This document shows positions 43,766-56,541 of a DNA stretch of 64,000 bases, piece after piece; position 1 is the first letter of the stretch, and every line of letters starts with the position of its first letter. This DNA comes from Boswellia sacra (Eukaryota; Streptophyta; Magnoliopsida; Sapindales; Burseraceae), in contig SNVD02009955.1 of the NCBI GenBank assembly GCA_013180625.2, positions 248,001 through 312,000 of the forward strand. Reading direction: 5' to 3'. Position numbers and translations under genes: made by a program. Below the pieces are notes generated by a model. The model saw only the letters and a list, made by a program, of their open reading frames with translations. It was not told the origin of the DNA and ran no database searches.

Positions 43766-46700
43766 TATTATTAAGAAAAAAATAAAATTTTTGATAAACA
43801 ATTTGTTTTCAAAAAGAATACTGCTTTTGGATTTACTATTAATTTAACATATTTATTTTATTATAAATATAAATGAAAAAAGATAAGAATTCATATGAAC
43901 ATTAGTGTAGTTTATAACTACATTTAAATAAAGTACTAACAAATAAGTTTCACATTAAAAGCTCTCAAGTTAAAAGTTAAAATCAATTACAAAGACAAGT
44001 ATTTGACAATATTCCTCATCTTCAAACTTATGTCAATCTTCATCCCAATCAGTAATTCTTTCTTGGATCCAAGCTGCCAACAAGGAAGAGCATTATCAAA
44101 TCTATAAATCTGAAAAAAAATTTTTTAAAAAGAATGCACTTTTTTATAAGCTCAATCATATTAAAGTGAAAGTTATAAATTAAACATTGTTGTCAAAGCT
44201 TACCTTCTAGGCTTTAAAATTTTTAAATTCATGCTTTTCCTTATTGAAATAAACCAAATTCAAATTGATTACTCAAATTCAAACACAAGGAAGGATTCCA
44301 AATTGGTAAAATTGAAACAAATCAAATAACAACTAAACTTCAAGCCCTACATTTATAGACACAAATCAATAAACTAAAGGTAATTTTAACATAAACTTGC
44401 ATCCAATTTAACCCAATAATAACTATTAGTTTAACATTGCAATCCATGAGAATAGATTCAAAAAATCTTAACGAATATTCTAATTAATGTAAAAAGAACT
44501 AAAGCAAGAATCATTATAGCATAACAAATATTCTTTTCACTTTTAACATATGGACATTCAAGAACATGTATAAAAGAAAATCAAGGAACAATTGTATTTA
44601 CCTCAAGATATGACATTTAACCAAGTATTTCATAAAATTATATAGTTTAACGAAAGATGTCAATTCCTTCAATCAGCAAATTCTTAAAAACTAAGCAAAC
44701 CATATTATCCATGCCGATTAAGAAATTAGCGCTTGGCAGGATCAAAGAATATAATTTGGCCGAGTTTGGGCCTATCCACTTCTCATTATGCAATAAAATC
44801 TCGTCTCCCAAACTTGCAAACAGCATTCTTCTATTCACCTGTGCCTTTCTTCAATACATCCTGCAACAAATCCTAGTAAATTCAATCTTCGAAATTTCCC
44901 TTTTGTCTTCCTAAATTCTATGTAGACACCTGTGTAATTAAAATTACAAAATTATAGTATAATTAAACAGAATCAAACTCTAATATCAATACTTCAAATC
45001 TGGTGTCCACTTAACAATCACAAAAATAAGGTAAAACTCAAATTAATTGCTCCATGTGTTATTGAAAAGTGGGTAACGTAATGAATGCGAGAAGGAAAAG
45101 AAATTACCCAAAAAAAATTGACAGCCCAGGACTATCATACAATTTGACCTCCAAATTTACAATTAATTATAAAGTAAATTGGAGAAGATTAACCGAATAC
45201 TTGTTTAATTTAAATTGTGATTGTATAAACTTTGTATGACTAGGAATCAAACACATGTCCTTGGCAATACTGGTTTACGAATTAGGGTCAATGAAGAGTT
45301 ATTGCTTTAATAGTTAAATGACACATGTTAGTATATGAATAATTGTTATTATTTTTTTAATTATGCTACTTATCAAAAGGTGCAAAAAGTAAAGCTACAG
45401 CATGTACAAATCACACCCAAAACTTAATAATTAAGTCTTTTTAATAATACTTTTAAAAAGTAAGGCTTTAAATTCTTGTCCCCACTTTCTCTAAATCAAG
45501 ACAACTTCGGTAACCAGTATCAAAATTGAAACTCAAAGTCTCATCTCTTCTACAAATGCTTCATTCTCTCTCACATGCATCCGATTTCATTTCCTCCACT
45601 CATGTTTTAAGAAAAACAAAATTATTAGAATTATTTGTCATAGTTTTGATAAGACAAATTTGAAAGGATATAAAATGTCAACTAATTATTGAATATTTAA
45701 AACCAAAACAGTTAAATTTAAATGTAAATAGTAGTATCCCTCATCTATGTATAAATTACTTAAAAGGGAAAAAAATCATCAACTTGTATAAAAAAAATTT
45801 ATATTGTTGCTGGTATGTATATGAATTTAATCTTTCTTAAATAAGAAAATTGAAAGAGTGACAAAGAGCTTTATTTCCTAGTGTGGTGGTTAAATGATGA
45901 GACATTATGTAAATCTTTTGCTTTACTAGTCACATAATATGTCAAAAAAATCAAAAGAATACATCTTGCCGGTTTCCAACAAGTAACATATAATTAAAAA
46001 AATCAAATTAAACTTGGCCCATAATATATATTACAATTAAAAGTGAGGAATATATTATCAGCCTCCGATAAGTAAAACAAGTCGACATATACAGTAAGAA
46101 ACATATAATCAAAAAAATAAGGTGAACGGATGATTAATGATTACCTTCCCAATACAGTAACCACCCTGTGAAGTCTAAAGCAAAATATTCTTCCAGGCAG
46201 GAGCAAAGACTTCTAGAAATACAAGCCCAAAATTTTACTAAGTATTTCATAAAAATATAAAACAAAAAGTTCATACCAAAGAAAAAAAGGAGAATTTGGG
46301 CATTGTTGAATTGGGTGACACCTAGATTTGAAGAATGAATGGAGTGCCAATGACGATGGTGCGTCACCTAAGGTTGCAACAAAGATCTAACCTTCTGGGT
46401 TAGATTTAGATCCAAAGTTATTACAATCCATGAGACAATCCTACATAAAGGTGTCCATTGCCACAACGTTAACACGCTCTCCTTTGTCTCTTTCCCCTCC
46501 TTCCTTCAAACTTTAAAAGGAAAAGACTGCAACAAAGCATGGAAACACACAAAAAAAAAAAAAAGAGAGAGAACAAAATTTCATTCTCCAGAAGCAAAAT
46601 AAAAAAAAATTATATGCTCAGTGGAAAGCATAGTGAGTTCAAATAAACAATAAATAAAAAACAAATGAATAAGGCTAAGCTAAATAGCATTTATTTCCAT

Positions 46701-47637
46701 CTAAAATAGCTCAATAAACTAAGAGCTCAATAGAATCCCATAAGACACGAACTTTATACATTCTAAACGTCTAATAAAATTAAAAACAGAACTAGCAAGA
46801 GTAATCAAACAAAGAATCTCTCAACAAGGTATCAAATTACCAGCCAAATCCAGTTCCAAAGATTCCACTTGTGGCACAAAAACCACCCCAAAAGGAGATT
46901 ATGTAATCCAAATACAAAAGAATCATAAAAACCCACATAGATATATAGATTCTCGTATATAAAATTAAAAAGTAAAAAATTAATGAAAATTTTTTTTTCT
47001 TGAGACAAAACTCTCACAATCTTAACACTGATTTATATGCCAGTTACTCAAAAAAGTATTATCCAAATAGAAAATAAAAAGTACCTATAGAGATAATCAA
47101 GTAGAAGAATCACTTAATATATTTCTTTCACGAAAAGCCCCAAATAACAAAACACTAACCTTAACTTTATTCGAGCAAAATCTAAAACGAAGCACTTACC
47201 ATTAAAATAGTCTCATCGATCCTTTTTACTCTTGCAGAGAGCACAATAAGAGTGATATTAATATACTTGTGAAATTGAATGTAGATAATAGATGAAAAAA
47301 GGGATTTTTACCATTACTATAGTTAGAAATTAAAGATGGAGTTGAAGCAACCTAATATCAAGTAAATATAATAAAAATTTAAGCAAAATAAGTTGGTAAA
47401 TAAAGAACAATCCTCTGCGCATTGCACTAAGGCAGAAAAACTTGAAAGTTCTGTAAATCGGGAAAGGAATCTGAGGGTTGTTGTTGGTGGCAATCCAAAT
47501 GAGGGCGAGGGAGAAGATGATAAGGCAGCAACAACATGGTTGGCCACCGTGACCAGATTTGAAGGCAAAGGTTTCAAAATGAAAGAGAAATTTCTTAAGA
47601 GATTTAGGGCAAGGCAAGAGCGTGTGTGGTGATTTGG
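43766..47637. other. Interior of the CACTA-like element, no recognised gene
   Basis: A few short exon-like stretches exist. At 44040-44080 (minus) a frame ends in AAWIQERITDWDED and a stop, as a last exon might. At 47393-47632 (plus) and 47323-47617 (minus) both strands are open, but neither has a domain. Most of the rest is AT-rich. The element is probably non-autonomous. Confidence 0.35.
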
Positions 47638-47767
47638 GGAAAAGGCTGCTTTTATGTCTGCGGCGGTTATAAAGTTGGCCGCATATGAAGTAGATTTAGT
47701 GACTTTTACGGCTATTTTTTAAAACCGCAGTAAAAGAGGGTTGTATAGGGCTCCGTTTCTTGTAGTG
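47638..47767. repeat. Right end and subterminal repeats of the CACTA-like element
   Basis: GCGGCGGTTATAAAG, GTGACTTTTACGGC and AAAACCGCAGTAAAAG are variants of the left-end motif. They are followed by the TTTCTTGTAGTG terminus. Confidence 0.85.
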
Positions 47768-48189
47768 TGTACTATTGAATGTCCCAGAGGGAGAACAAAG
47801 CTGATTAGTTTCACTTGCGTTTGGGATGAGGGGTGTAGTAAAAAGGAAGGAAAAAATAAATATTTAAATTTTGGTTGTAAACAGTAATTTGATACAAATT
47901 GCACTTAATATATTAAAATAGTAATGAATTATGAAATTATAATGGGACAATATCAATAAATACCCTCAAATTTTATCTTAATCTCACTAAAAAACTGACT
48001 ATCTATTTCTAATCAATAACACCCCTGAACTTATATTAAAAACATTTTCCATTAAAATTTAAACTAACTGTCAGGGTAATACAGAGATTTTGGTGCCTAA
48101 AAGTTTATAATCCAATTCAAATTTCATATTTTTTGATTAAAATGAATTAAAAAAATAAAACACATTAATAAATAAAAAATTAGGCCAGT

Positions 48190-48560
48190 CCTCAACCTTG
48201 AACTCCATGAACGACCAAAACCCATCATCCCACTGCGCCAAAAATCCTACAACGCAGGTTAAAATCCAACCTCTCCTCTCCCACTGCCATAACCAACACT
48301 ACCGCCATAACCAACATCGCCGCCCCACAGAGCCGCCCTCCCTCTCGCTCTTGGTCTCCCTCCGTGTCTCTCTCTTGCCCACCACCCCACAGCCATTTGC
48401 TAAACGACGCCCATGTTCCTCCCCATTCGCCTTGCCTCTGACTCTCGATCCCAAACCAGCACCGCCACTTAGCACCATCGTCAATTAGTCCATCTAGAAC
48501 CATCATCGATCGAGCATCAAACCCATCGATCGAGCATCGATCTAGCACCATCCCAAGCTA
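48190..48560. other. GC-rich cargo of the small MULE
   Basis: Both strands are open for about 100 codons (plus 48198-48488, minus 48225-48551). The plus side is a CCGCC/CTCTC-rich stretch, the minus side has repeated SIDGFDARS-like residues. No known domain. It looks like a captured 5' UTR or first-exon region of a gene, but the source is unknown. Confidence 0.35.
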
Positions 48561-48595
48561 TTTTTATTTCCTGAGGATTGTTTTGATTTATTTCT

Positions 48596-48790
48596 TGCTG
48601 GCTGGGTGTTCTATTTGGTGGTTGGTGGTGTTCAATTTGGTTTTGGTGGTTGGTGGTGTTCGATTTGGTGTCTGGCCTGGTTTTCGGTTTGCTAGTGTTC
48701 CAATTGGTGGCTGGTGGTGTTTGATTTGATGGCTAGTTTGGTGTTTGGTGGTGTTCGAATTTGGTGGTTGGCTTTGTGGAGATTGGATTG
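48596..48790 (+). repeat. GT-rich degenerate minisatellite in the small MULE
   Basis: Five to seven imperfect copies of a 25-32 bp unit based on GGTGGTTGGTGGTGTTCGATTTGGT. Unequal length suggests old slippage. An (AAG)n run at 49444-49470 is a second low-complexity feature of the cargo. Confidence 0.75.
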
Positions 48791-49941
48791 AGTTTTGCAA
48801 TTGTGTGCTCTGTGTACAGGTGTTTGGCACATGGGCTTAGTTCGATTTTGATGGTTTTGGTTGTTGCGGCTGATAATGGATTTGGGATGGGATTTTGGGT
48901 TCCTCTGGTTGTTAAATCTAGGTTTTGAGTGGCATTAAACTGAACGTCTTCAACGTCAACAAGATTCCATTTATTGCCAGCCTTCCTCCATTCTCTCTCC
49001 CTGCCAACGCGAACCTCCCACCACTAGCGCCAACTACAAAACCCCTTCCGTTAATTTAGCTCCCTCCCACCCAAACTCTTATTCAATACCCTAATGCCTG
49101 ATTCGGCTCCAGCCACCATTTAGCTTTAATTGCCAAATTTAATTTTATTGAACAAAAATAAATAAATAAATAATTGGGCTCATCACTCCCTTTTCTATCT
49201 CTGAAGCCACCCCACAACAACTAATGTCGCCACCTCCCTGCAATTGCATCATGATTTTTTGACCTGTGTGAACATTAAGAAGGATGATTTGGGTTGAAGA
49301 TGTGATTAATTGATTTTTTTTTCAAACAATTATGGGATTGCGAAGATTAACTATGGGTTTTATTTGTTTATTTATTTATCTATTTTTTTGTGATGGCAAT
49401 TGTTATAGTCCACGAGTTGTTGGATATCGAGCAATTAAGATAGAAGAAGAAGAAGAAGAAGAAGAAGAAAAATAAAAAAAGGACTATAGAGAGATGATAG
49501 CTGTTACTGTATAATTGGTTGCTGTGTGTGAAAGGGTTGTTGTGTGAATGAAAAGAGAGAGAAGCAAAAGAAGAAAAAAAGGATAGAGAGAGAAGAAGAG
49601 TTGCCCCATTGCTGTGCAGAAGAAAAGAAGGGGGAAAGAGGGAGTTGGAGAGGAGTTGAGAGTGAGAGGAAGCGCATCAGTCGTCGTGAACTGGGTTTTG
49701 TTAAAAATCCCCTTCTCCGTTTATAAAAAAGTTAACAGAATGACTTAAATGATCTAAATAAATAAAAAAAGGTTAAAATTGTCTTTTCTTGTTTTTGTTA
49801 ACGTTAACTTTAATTGAAACCGTTAGATGATGAGTTTAATACAAGCTCGGGGGTGTTATTGATTAGAAATAGATAATCGTTTTTTGAGTGAGATTAAGGT
49901 AAAATTGAAGGGTATTTATTGATATTGTCCCAAATTATAAT

Positions 49942-51293
49942 GGTCAAAGTGGGTTCAGTTTTATCGGAGAAATATGAACTTAGTTGGTTTAAGGATTATT
50001 TAACATTACAATATTGAAATTAAGAATCTTTTCAATATTCCAAATTTTTGAGAAGCACAAATACAATAACTAGTTGAAGCCAAAAGTTCATGCATTCTAT
50101 TGTGTAATATAATTCAAAGACACTAGTTAATAGGTAAACAACATCTTATTAAAGAACAATCCGTCAAAAGCAGTGAAATAAAGGCAAACCAGTCTAAAAT
50201 TTTGAGCATCTAATTAGCTTAATTTGTACACAAGAATAAAGAATATTTAACACGAGAGGAAATCTTATCAAAACAGTAATAATACTGATTGTATCTTATA
50301 CAACAAAAGGAGAAATAATAGTCAATTGAGATTTACACTTGGGAAGCAACATAGGTTAAAACTTACTTGCACTGGAGAGCCCATAGTGCAGTAGAATGCT
50401 GACCGCTAAGTTGAGTAGATTACTTTATGAAGCCGACTTTAAATGCAATGGTAGAACCTGTAAATTGTAGTCATCTTTCAAAAGTTTTAAGAAACCTTTA
50501 GTTAATACATATATATAACTATTTGCAAGCTAAAAATTACAGCAAGCTTGCAAGCTTTAATGTAGCTTAACAAAATCTAAAAAAGAAATGTTAACTTCTC
50601 TCATATTAATTTACAAAACCTGAAAGAAATAGTAAAAATAAAGTAGGATGCTTTCAAAATAAACAGAGCTGAACAAGCAATAGTAGAGAAGACAAAGATA
50701 ATTTATCAATATATAGATGATTTTATGAAAGTAGCATGTATACAAATAACAGAAGTCATAATCAAAGGATATAAAAGTATATACCCAGCCATAGAATCTG
50801 GATATGATGCAATTTATGCCATTCAATTTCAACTAAACTTTTATTTGTCAACTTCGAGGTTAATGGATCCCACCATTTAGTTAGTTTTAGATAAAATCTT
50901 TACCAACAAATATGAAATTATTTGGTAAATGGTAAAACATACATTTTCGTAGGCTAGCTAAAAGTTCTTTATCAGACCAACAAAATGAAAAAAAAGGAAA
51001 AAAATAAATAAAATTGAAATAAAAACATATGCATCATCATGCATGTCATGCTCTTATATGTCTTTCATGAAGATTCATAATAAGGTGATGAGTTCATCTT
51101 TTAGCACTACGATGCTAAGCTATTGTGCTAACAGCGCAAATTCTTGAGCCAAGGTTTATAACAAACAATAAAGCATAAAAAGTTTTAAAGTTTCTTAGCA
51201 TATCAAATCATTACAGAATCACTAGAAGATTTTTCAAGCTTTCATGCAACAGATCCGTGTCCACTTCATCTTTTCAGCCACTAACGCATAATG
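49942..51293. other. AT-rich intergenic stretch, no gene seen
   Basis: No element ends or protein family recognised. A minus-strand stretch at 50380-50465 has an acceptor (TTTACAG) and a donor (CAAG|TAAG) around ATGGGCTCTCCAGTG and could be a 5' exon, but nothing supports it downstream. Confidence 0.4.
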
Positions 51294-51298
51294 TGAAT

Positions 51299-51699
51299 TG
51301 TTGGGATGTAATGATCTAACTCAGAACAGAATTTGGGAGAAAAATTACTTGTATTAACAGAGAAAATTAATGTACAAGAATTATACAAAAACTCCCCTAA
51401 AATTTCTGGAGCTCTCCTGGCTCTCTCTCTCAATCCTAAACTCTCTGGTTTAGACTCTGGACTCTCTCTGGAATCTCTCTGATGCTTAAACAAGGCAGAA
51501 TTCGTCCCATATTTATAGGGAAAATTCTGCATACAAATTCAAATCAAATTTGGCTACTTCCTTTGATTTTCAAAATTGGAGGTGCCTAACAAATTTGACT
51601 CTCAATGCATTCACATGGGAGGGATTCTGGAAGCCATGCATGTCATGCATGAGCTCAGCAGAATTCTAGAACTCATGCATGTCATGCATGAGCTCATCA
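51299..51699 (-). repeat. 3' LTR of Copia-3
   Basis: Identical to the 5' LTR except GATCTAACTC versus GATCAACTC near 51314. It is preceded on the minus strand by the purine tract GGAGGGGGAGAAT (51700-51712). Confidence 0.97.
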
Positions 51700-51744
51700 A
51701 TTCTCCCCCTCCATCCCATGTGAAAGGAGTAACAACAAAAGTAA

Positions 51745-52188
51745 TTAGACAGCTTCTAATCCAACTATGTCTCTGCATAGTTCTAGCTTGTCTCTGGTGA
51801 CCACTTTTGTTAACATGTCGGCTGGATTCTCTTTAGTATGGATCTTCACTAGTTTCAACAGTTGCTTGTCCATCACCTCTCGTATCCAATGATAGCGGAT
51901 GTCGATATGCTTCGTTCGAGAATGGTACACTGAATTCTTGCTCAAATCCAGAGCACTTTGACTGTCACAGTGTACTTTGTATTCCTTTTGCTCAATCCCA
52001 AGTTCTTGGAGAAACCGCTTCAGCCACAACATTTCTTTTCCAGCTTCCGCTGCGGCAATGTATTCTGCCTCTGTCGTGGATAGCGCAACACACTTCTGTA
52101 GTCTTGACTGCCATGACACAGCTCCCCCTGCCAAAGTGTAAACAAAACCTGATGTAGATTTCCTACTGTGCAGGGGGTTCTCCGCCAT
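51745..52188 (-). pseudogene. Copia-3 RNase H
   Basis: Open stretch with [75 protein letters not shown] and [10 protein letters not shown]. It ends with a stop near 51745, about 45 bp before the 3' LTR. Intact as a domain, but separated from the polymerase by small frameshifts. Confidence 0.92.
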
Positions 52189-52199
52189 AATCTGAATCT

Positions 52200-53778
52200 G
52201 TATTAGCCTTCAAGATTGGATCCGCTCCCCCGTACACAAAGCAATATCTTCGAAGCTACCTTTAAGGTATCTGAGAATCCACTTGCTGCCTCGCCAATTT
52301 CTTTCCCTGGATTGGAAAGAAATCTGCTCACGACTCTTACAGCATGAGCAATATCTGGCCTTGTACACACCATGGCATACATCAACTTCCTACAGCAGAA
52401 GAATAGGGTACTGACGCCATGTCCTCTATCTCTTTCTTGGATGAGGGACATGATCTCTTGCTCAGCTTGAAATGATTATCCAGTGGTACACTAACTGGCT
52501 TGGCACTATCCATGTTGAACCTTTGGATCACACGTTCAACATATTTTTCTTGATACAGCCATAATTTCTTTTGTTTCCTGTCTCGACGAATGTGCATCCC
52601 CAAGATTTGCTGAGCTGGTCCCAAGTCCTTCATATCGAAGGTTTTGATAGTTCATTCTTCAGCTGCTTTATTCTTGTTGCATCTTTTCCGACGATCAACA
52701 TGTCGTCCACATATAACATTAATACAACAAAGTCTCCACCTGGAAGTTTCTGAAAGTAGACGCATTGGTCTGCAGCGGTTTTTTTGTACCCATGACTCAC
52801 CATGAAGGAGTCAAACTTCTTGTACCATTGCCTTGGTGCTTGTTTGAGGCCATACAAGCTCTTTTTGAGCTTGCACACGAGGTGTTTTTTTTCTTGAACC
52901 TCGAACCCTTCTGGCTGCTCCATGTAGATTTCTTCATGCAAGTCTCCATGAAGAAATGCTGTCTTCACATCCATCTGTTCAAGCTCCAAATCAAGATTTG
53001 CGGTCAATCCGAGGATGACGCGGATTGAGGACATTTTTACTACCGGTGAAAAAATCTCGTCAAAGTCAATTCCTTTCTTCTGAAGGAATCCTTTTACCAC
53101 CAATCGGGCTTTGTGCTTTATCACCTTTCCTGTTCCATCTTTCTTGAGCTTGAATACCCCCTTGTTCTTCAGTGCCTTCTTTCCGTCTGGGAGTTCGACC
53201 AGTTCATAAGTTTTGTTCTTCTCTAGAGAATTCATCTCATCTCGCATTGCATGCAGCCATCGTTCTTTGTCTGGATGAGATAAAGCTTCATGAAAGCTTT
53301 CTGGCTCCCCCTCATCAGTAATCAGTGTGTACTCTGATTTCGGATATCTCCTCGACGGAATCCGACCTCGCTCAGATCGTCGTAGCTGAGGTTCTTCATT
53401 TCCAGGAGGTGTAGCAGCTTCTATAGGTGATTGAGGCTCCCCCGGCTCAGCAATCTCTTCATTTTCTTCCTCCTGATCTGCTTCTGGAACTTCGTCTGGT
53501 ACCTCGTCATTTCTTGTAGCATTTGGTGTTGAGGTAGAATCTGCAACAATATCTGGGGCACTGCTAGTGGGATTTGTAGATATTGTTGTCTTTTCAGCGT
53601 CTTCATATGTTTGGTCTTCGTGAAATATGACATCTCTGCTCCGGATGACTTTCTTTTCTTTGGGATCCCATAATCTGTATCCGAATTCTTCATCCCCATA
53701 ACCGATGAAGATACATGGAACAGTTCTTGCATCGAGCTTCTGTCTGAGCTCCTTGGATACATGTACAAGGCTAAACAA
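52200..53778 (-). pseudogene. Copia-3 reverse transcriptase
   Basis: An open 382-codon stretch covers the end of the integrase (CIFIGYGDEEFGYRLWDPKEK), an acidic linker, and RVT_2 with HKARLVVKGFLQKKGIDFDE, QMDVKTAFLHGDLHEEIYME, KSLYGLKQAPRQWYKKFDSF and YVDDMLIVGKD. One base is missing in an A-run near 52640, one T near 52388, and further bases in the 52200-52340 part (MKDLGPAQQILGMHIRRDR, CTRPDIAHAVRVVSRFL). No substitution-type stop is seen. Confidence 0.92.
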
Positions 53779-54311
53779 CCAAACACTTTCAAATGATTAT
53801 AGGAGGGCTTTTTGTTAGACCATACCTTTTCTGGAATCTCGAAGTTCAGTGGTGCCGATGGTGCTCTGTTGATTAAGTAACAGGCGGTGCGAACTGCCTC
53901 CCCCCAAAATGGCTTGGGTAACTTAGTCAATCTGAGCATGCTTCTGACTCGTTCCATGATGGTTCGATTCATCCTCTCGGCCACTCCATTATGCTGTGGT
54001 GTGCATGGGACTGTTCTTTCATGTCGAATGCCATATCTTCGACAGTAGGCATTGAACTCTCTGAAGGTATACTCGCCTCCGTTATCTGATCGAAGGCATT
54101 TTAATTTCTTACCCGTTTCACGTTCTACCATGGCGTGAAACTCCTTAAACTTCTCCAGAACTTCATCCTTCGTCCTGAGGACATACACCCACACTTTCCG
54201 AGATGCATCATCAATAAAGGTCAAGAAATACCTTTTACCGCCTAAGGACTCGACTTCGAGAGGTCCACATACATCACTGTGTACTAGCTCCAATAGCTTT
54301 GATTTCTTCAC
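53770..54311 (-). pseudogene. Copia-3 integrase core
   Basis: The rve core is open with all three catalytic acids: HSDVCGPLEVESLGG, LRSDNGGEYTFREF and PQHNGVAERMNRTIMERVR. The end of the domain has FWGEAVRTACYLINRAPSAP and YNHLKVFGCLA. At about 53770 the frame shifts by one base and continues in the next feature. Upstream, the zinc-binding region (54312-54480) is only detectable as fragments in several frames. Confidence 0.92.
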
Positions 54312-54672
54312 TGATGAGGAGCTGAATGGGGGACACCCTACGTTGTTCTCCCGTACAAACCAATAGTCGCGAAGGATGAGACGCTGGCATCCTTGGGAAA
54401 ACAGTGATAGCTTCCTTTTTCTGAAAGGGTTGATAAAAAAAAACCCTTTTCACCCATTGTGACCGAGCCTTTTATGCACAATCTAGAGGTTTACCAATGT
54501 GCTTTGCCTACATGAAGGGCTCTCTTCGGCTTTATCTTTGACATGAGTCCTGTAAAAGGATTGCACATAATTTTACTCGAAGGGCAACACCATGGACCGC
54601 CTTTTTTTCAAACATTCTTCATTGTACCGGTTGGTTGAAAGCAGCTCTCTAACCTTGCTGATCAAAGGCTTT

Positions 54673-55788
54673 TTACCGATGAAGACAAGTTGAGTCGAAG
54701 GAAAGGTCTGGCAACATGACGGAACGTCCTTCCAAAGTTATTTTGCATCCGACGTTTTTTCGTTTGAATTGAATATCAACCAATTCCCAGATTTTGGCGG
54801 TGCTGTTGTTTCCCATCTTCACTATCCCAAAGTCTCCTGCTTTGTACGTGGTGAAGATTTCTCTGCAAGGAGTGACATGGCAGGAAGCTGCTGTGTCAAT
54901 GACCCATTCTACTCCTTGATCTGCTGTGTGGAAGCACGTCTCTTCTGCACAGATGGTTACATCTTCTACCACTGTAACTCGTGGTTCTTCGCTGCTTTGT
55001 GCCTGTGAATTCTCCTGGTTCTGCTTCCGAAGACTGCGACAATTTCTCTTCAAATGTCCCTCTTTGCCACAGTTGTAGCACTTGTATGTAGGTCTCCGCC
55101 CATCTGATGACCTGCCCCTTGATCTGCCTCTGCTTTTGCTTCTACCTCTTCTCCAGTCTTCACCTCGAGACTGTCTTCCTCGATTCTCTGTGATGTAGGC
55201 TTCATCTTGACTGGCGCCTGCATCTTTTTTTCTTGCCTCCTCGTTCATTAAGGCATCCTTAACCATTGATAGGGTAAGTCTGCCTCCGGGTGCTGAATTA
55301 CTGATGGAGACCACTAGTGTCTCCCATGAATCTGGAAGGGAACTGAGAAGTAGAAGTGCTTGTTCCTCGTCTCCAAGCTGTAACTCGACTGCTGTCAACT
55401 GCTTCACCAAGTTTTGGAACTCACTTGTATGTTCTGCTACAGGAGTTCCGCTCCGCAACTTCAAGTTCACAAGCAGTCTCATCAGGATGGCTTTGTTCCG
55501 TGCTGACTTGGCTTGATACATACTCTCTAATTTTTTCCATAGAGTATATGCATCTGTTTCTTTGGCTACATGGTGGAAGATACTATGATCGATCCATTGT
55601 CTGATCTGACCGATACATTTTCTATTAATTTTCTTCCACTCTGCCTCTTTTTCTGTCTCAGGTCTCAGCCCTTCAAATTCTATAGGGTCATATAGATCCT
55701 TACAACTAAGGAGATCCTCCATCCTAGGTCTCCATAGTGTGTAATTGGTAGCAGTCAATTTTATCATGGCTCCGGATGATTCTTCCAT
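54673..55788 (-). pseudogene. Copia-3 gag and protease (371 aa open frame)
   Basis: ATG at 55788 opens an uninterrupted frame. The capsid region has LTATNYTLWRPRMEDLLSCK, WIDHSIFHHVAKETDAYTLW, LEHTSEF-like and LLLLSSLPDSWETLVVSIS motifs of the UBN2 type. An Arg/Ser-rich tract (208-230) precedes an intact CCHC knuckle (Cys237, Cys240, His245, Cys250). The protease active triplet DTA at 298-300 (WVIDTAASCH) is normal for Tnt1-type elements. The frame is lost near 54700, where the protease C-terminus and pre-integrase region become a run of short indels to about 54312. Confidence 0.9.
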
Positions 55789-56124
55789 TTTAGAATAATT
55801 AATTCACTAAAATGAAAATTGAATTTCAAAAATCCGAGCCCACCGTTACATCCGGAACGGTCAAATTAGGTGGAATAGCCTCTTCCGGGGCTCAAAAATT
55901 CTTTTTATACAATAAATACTAAGCTTGGAAACTTTAAGGACTAAACTGAAATTTCTTAATGGCTAAATTGAAATTTCAGAAACTAAAAAGGGGCACAGTG
56001 TCATTCTCCAGAACTACAGGGGCCAAACTGATATTTCTTAGGGACTGAAATGTAAATTTCATAAACTCAGGGGTCAAAATGTAATTACCCGGAAATACAG
56101 GGGCCAAAAAGTAATTTTCCAACG

Positions 56125-56275
56125 TTTTGCTGACGTGGCAGGTGGGGTCCACAATGCTGACGTGGCGACACGTGGCACGCTGACGTGGACGGCTGACGCG
56201 GCGATATGCTGACGTGGCCTGCTGACGTGGCAAAAAGGTAGCTGACGTGGCTTATGACGTGGCGCTAACGTGGTC
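56125..56275. promoter_or_regulatory. TGACGTGGC repeat cluster in the Copia-3 leader
   Basis: Seven exact copies of TGACGTGG start at 56131, 56158, 56181, 56210, 56223, 56243 and 56255, with variants (ACACGTGG, TGACGCGG, TAACGTGG) between. TGACGTGG has the ACGT core recognised by plant bZIP factors. The cluster lies in the untranslated leader, about 300-430 bp downstream of the 5' LTR. A regulatory role is inferred. It could also be a simple minisatellite. Confidence 0.6.
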
Positions 56276-56541
56276 GTCTTCTTCCTTGGAATGGCGCGTG
56301 CAGCGCGTGGGGCGAGTGACGCCCACTCGCAGACCAGGTCGGAGGCGCGTGCGGCGCGTTCTCTGGACATCGGATCGGTCGCCGGAAAATTGCAGAATGA
56401 TCAGGACGACGTCACGAACACACTGGACACTTCAAATTCGAAATTCGATGACTTTCCGAAAAATCGAAATTTTCCAGAAACAGGGGACAAATTTTCTCTG
56501 AATTTTTCCTTTCTGTTCTGACGTTCCAGGAGCTCAACGAG

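Larger units (their letters stand above)
43437..47767. mobile_element. CACTA-like element without recognised transposase
   Basis: The right end reads GGGCTCCGTTTCTTGTAGTG (47748-47767), the reverse of a canonical CACTACAAGAAACGGAGCCC terminus. The left end CTCTACAACTGAGAGAGGC at 43437 is a degraded partner. Both ends carry repeats of a CCGTCGTAAAA-type motif. The 4.3-kb interior is AT-rich. The flanking trinucleotides do not match, so the exact left end, or later change at one flank, remains open. It interrupts the gag-only element. Confidence 0.75.
47944..49931. mobile_element. Non-autonomous MULE with about 100-bp TIRs (Pack-MULE candidate)
   Basis: The ends GGGACAATATCAATAAATAC and GTATTTATTGATATTGTCCC are inverted repeats that stay about 90 percent matched for roughly 96 bp (both contain ATCTATTTCTAATCAATAAC). 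AAATTATAAT occurs at 47934-47943 and 49932-49941, the Mutator-size duplication. No transposase is inside. The 1.5 kb between the TIRs is much richer in GC than its surroundings, as expected for captured genic sequence. Confidence 0.93.

Noticed and set aside
48225..48551. Host gene on the minus strand of the small MULE
   Set aside because: Both strands are equally open, no domain or splice context is visible, and the stretch is GC-rich cargo between MULE ends.
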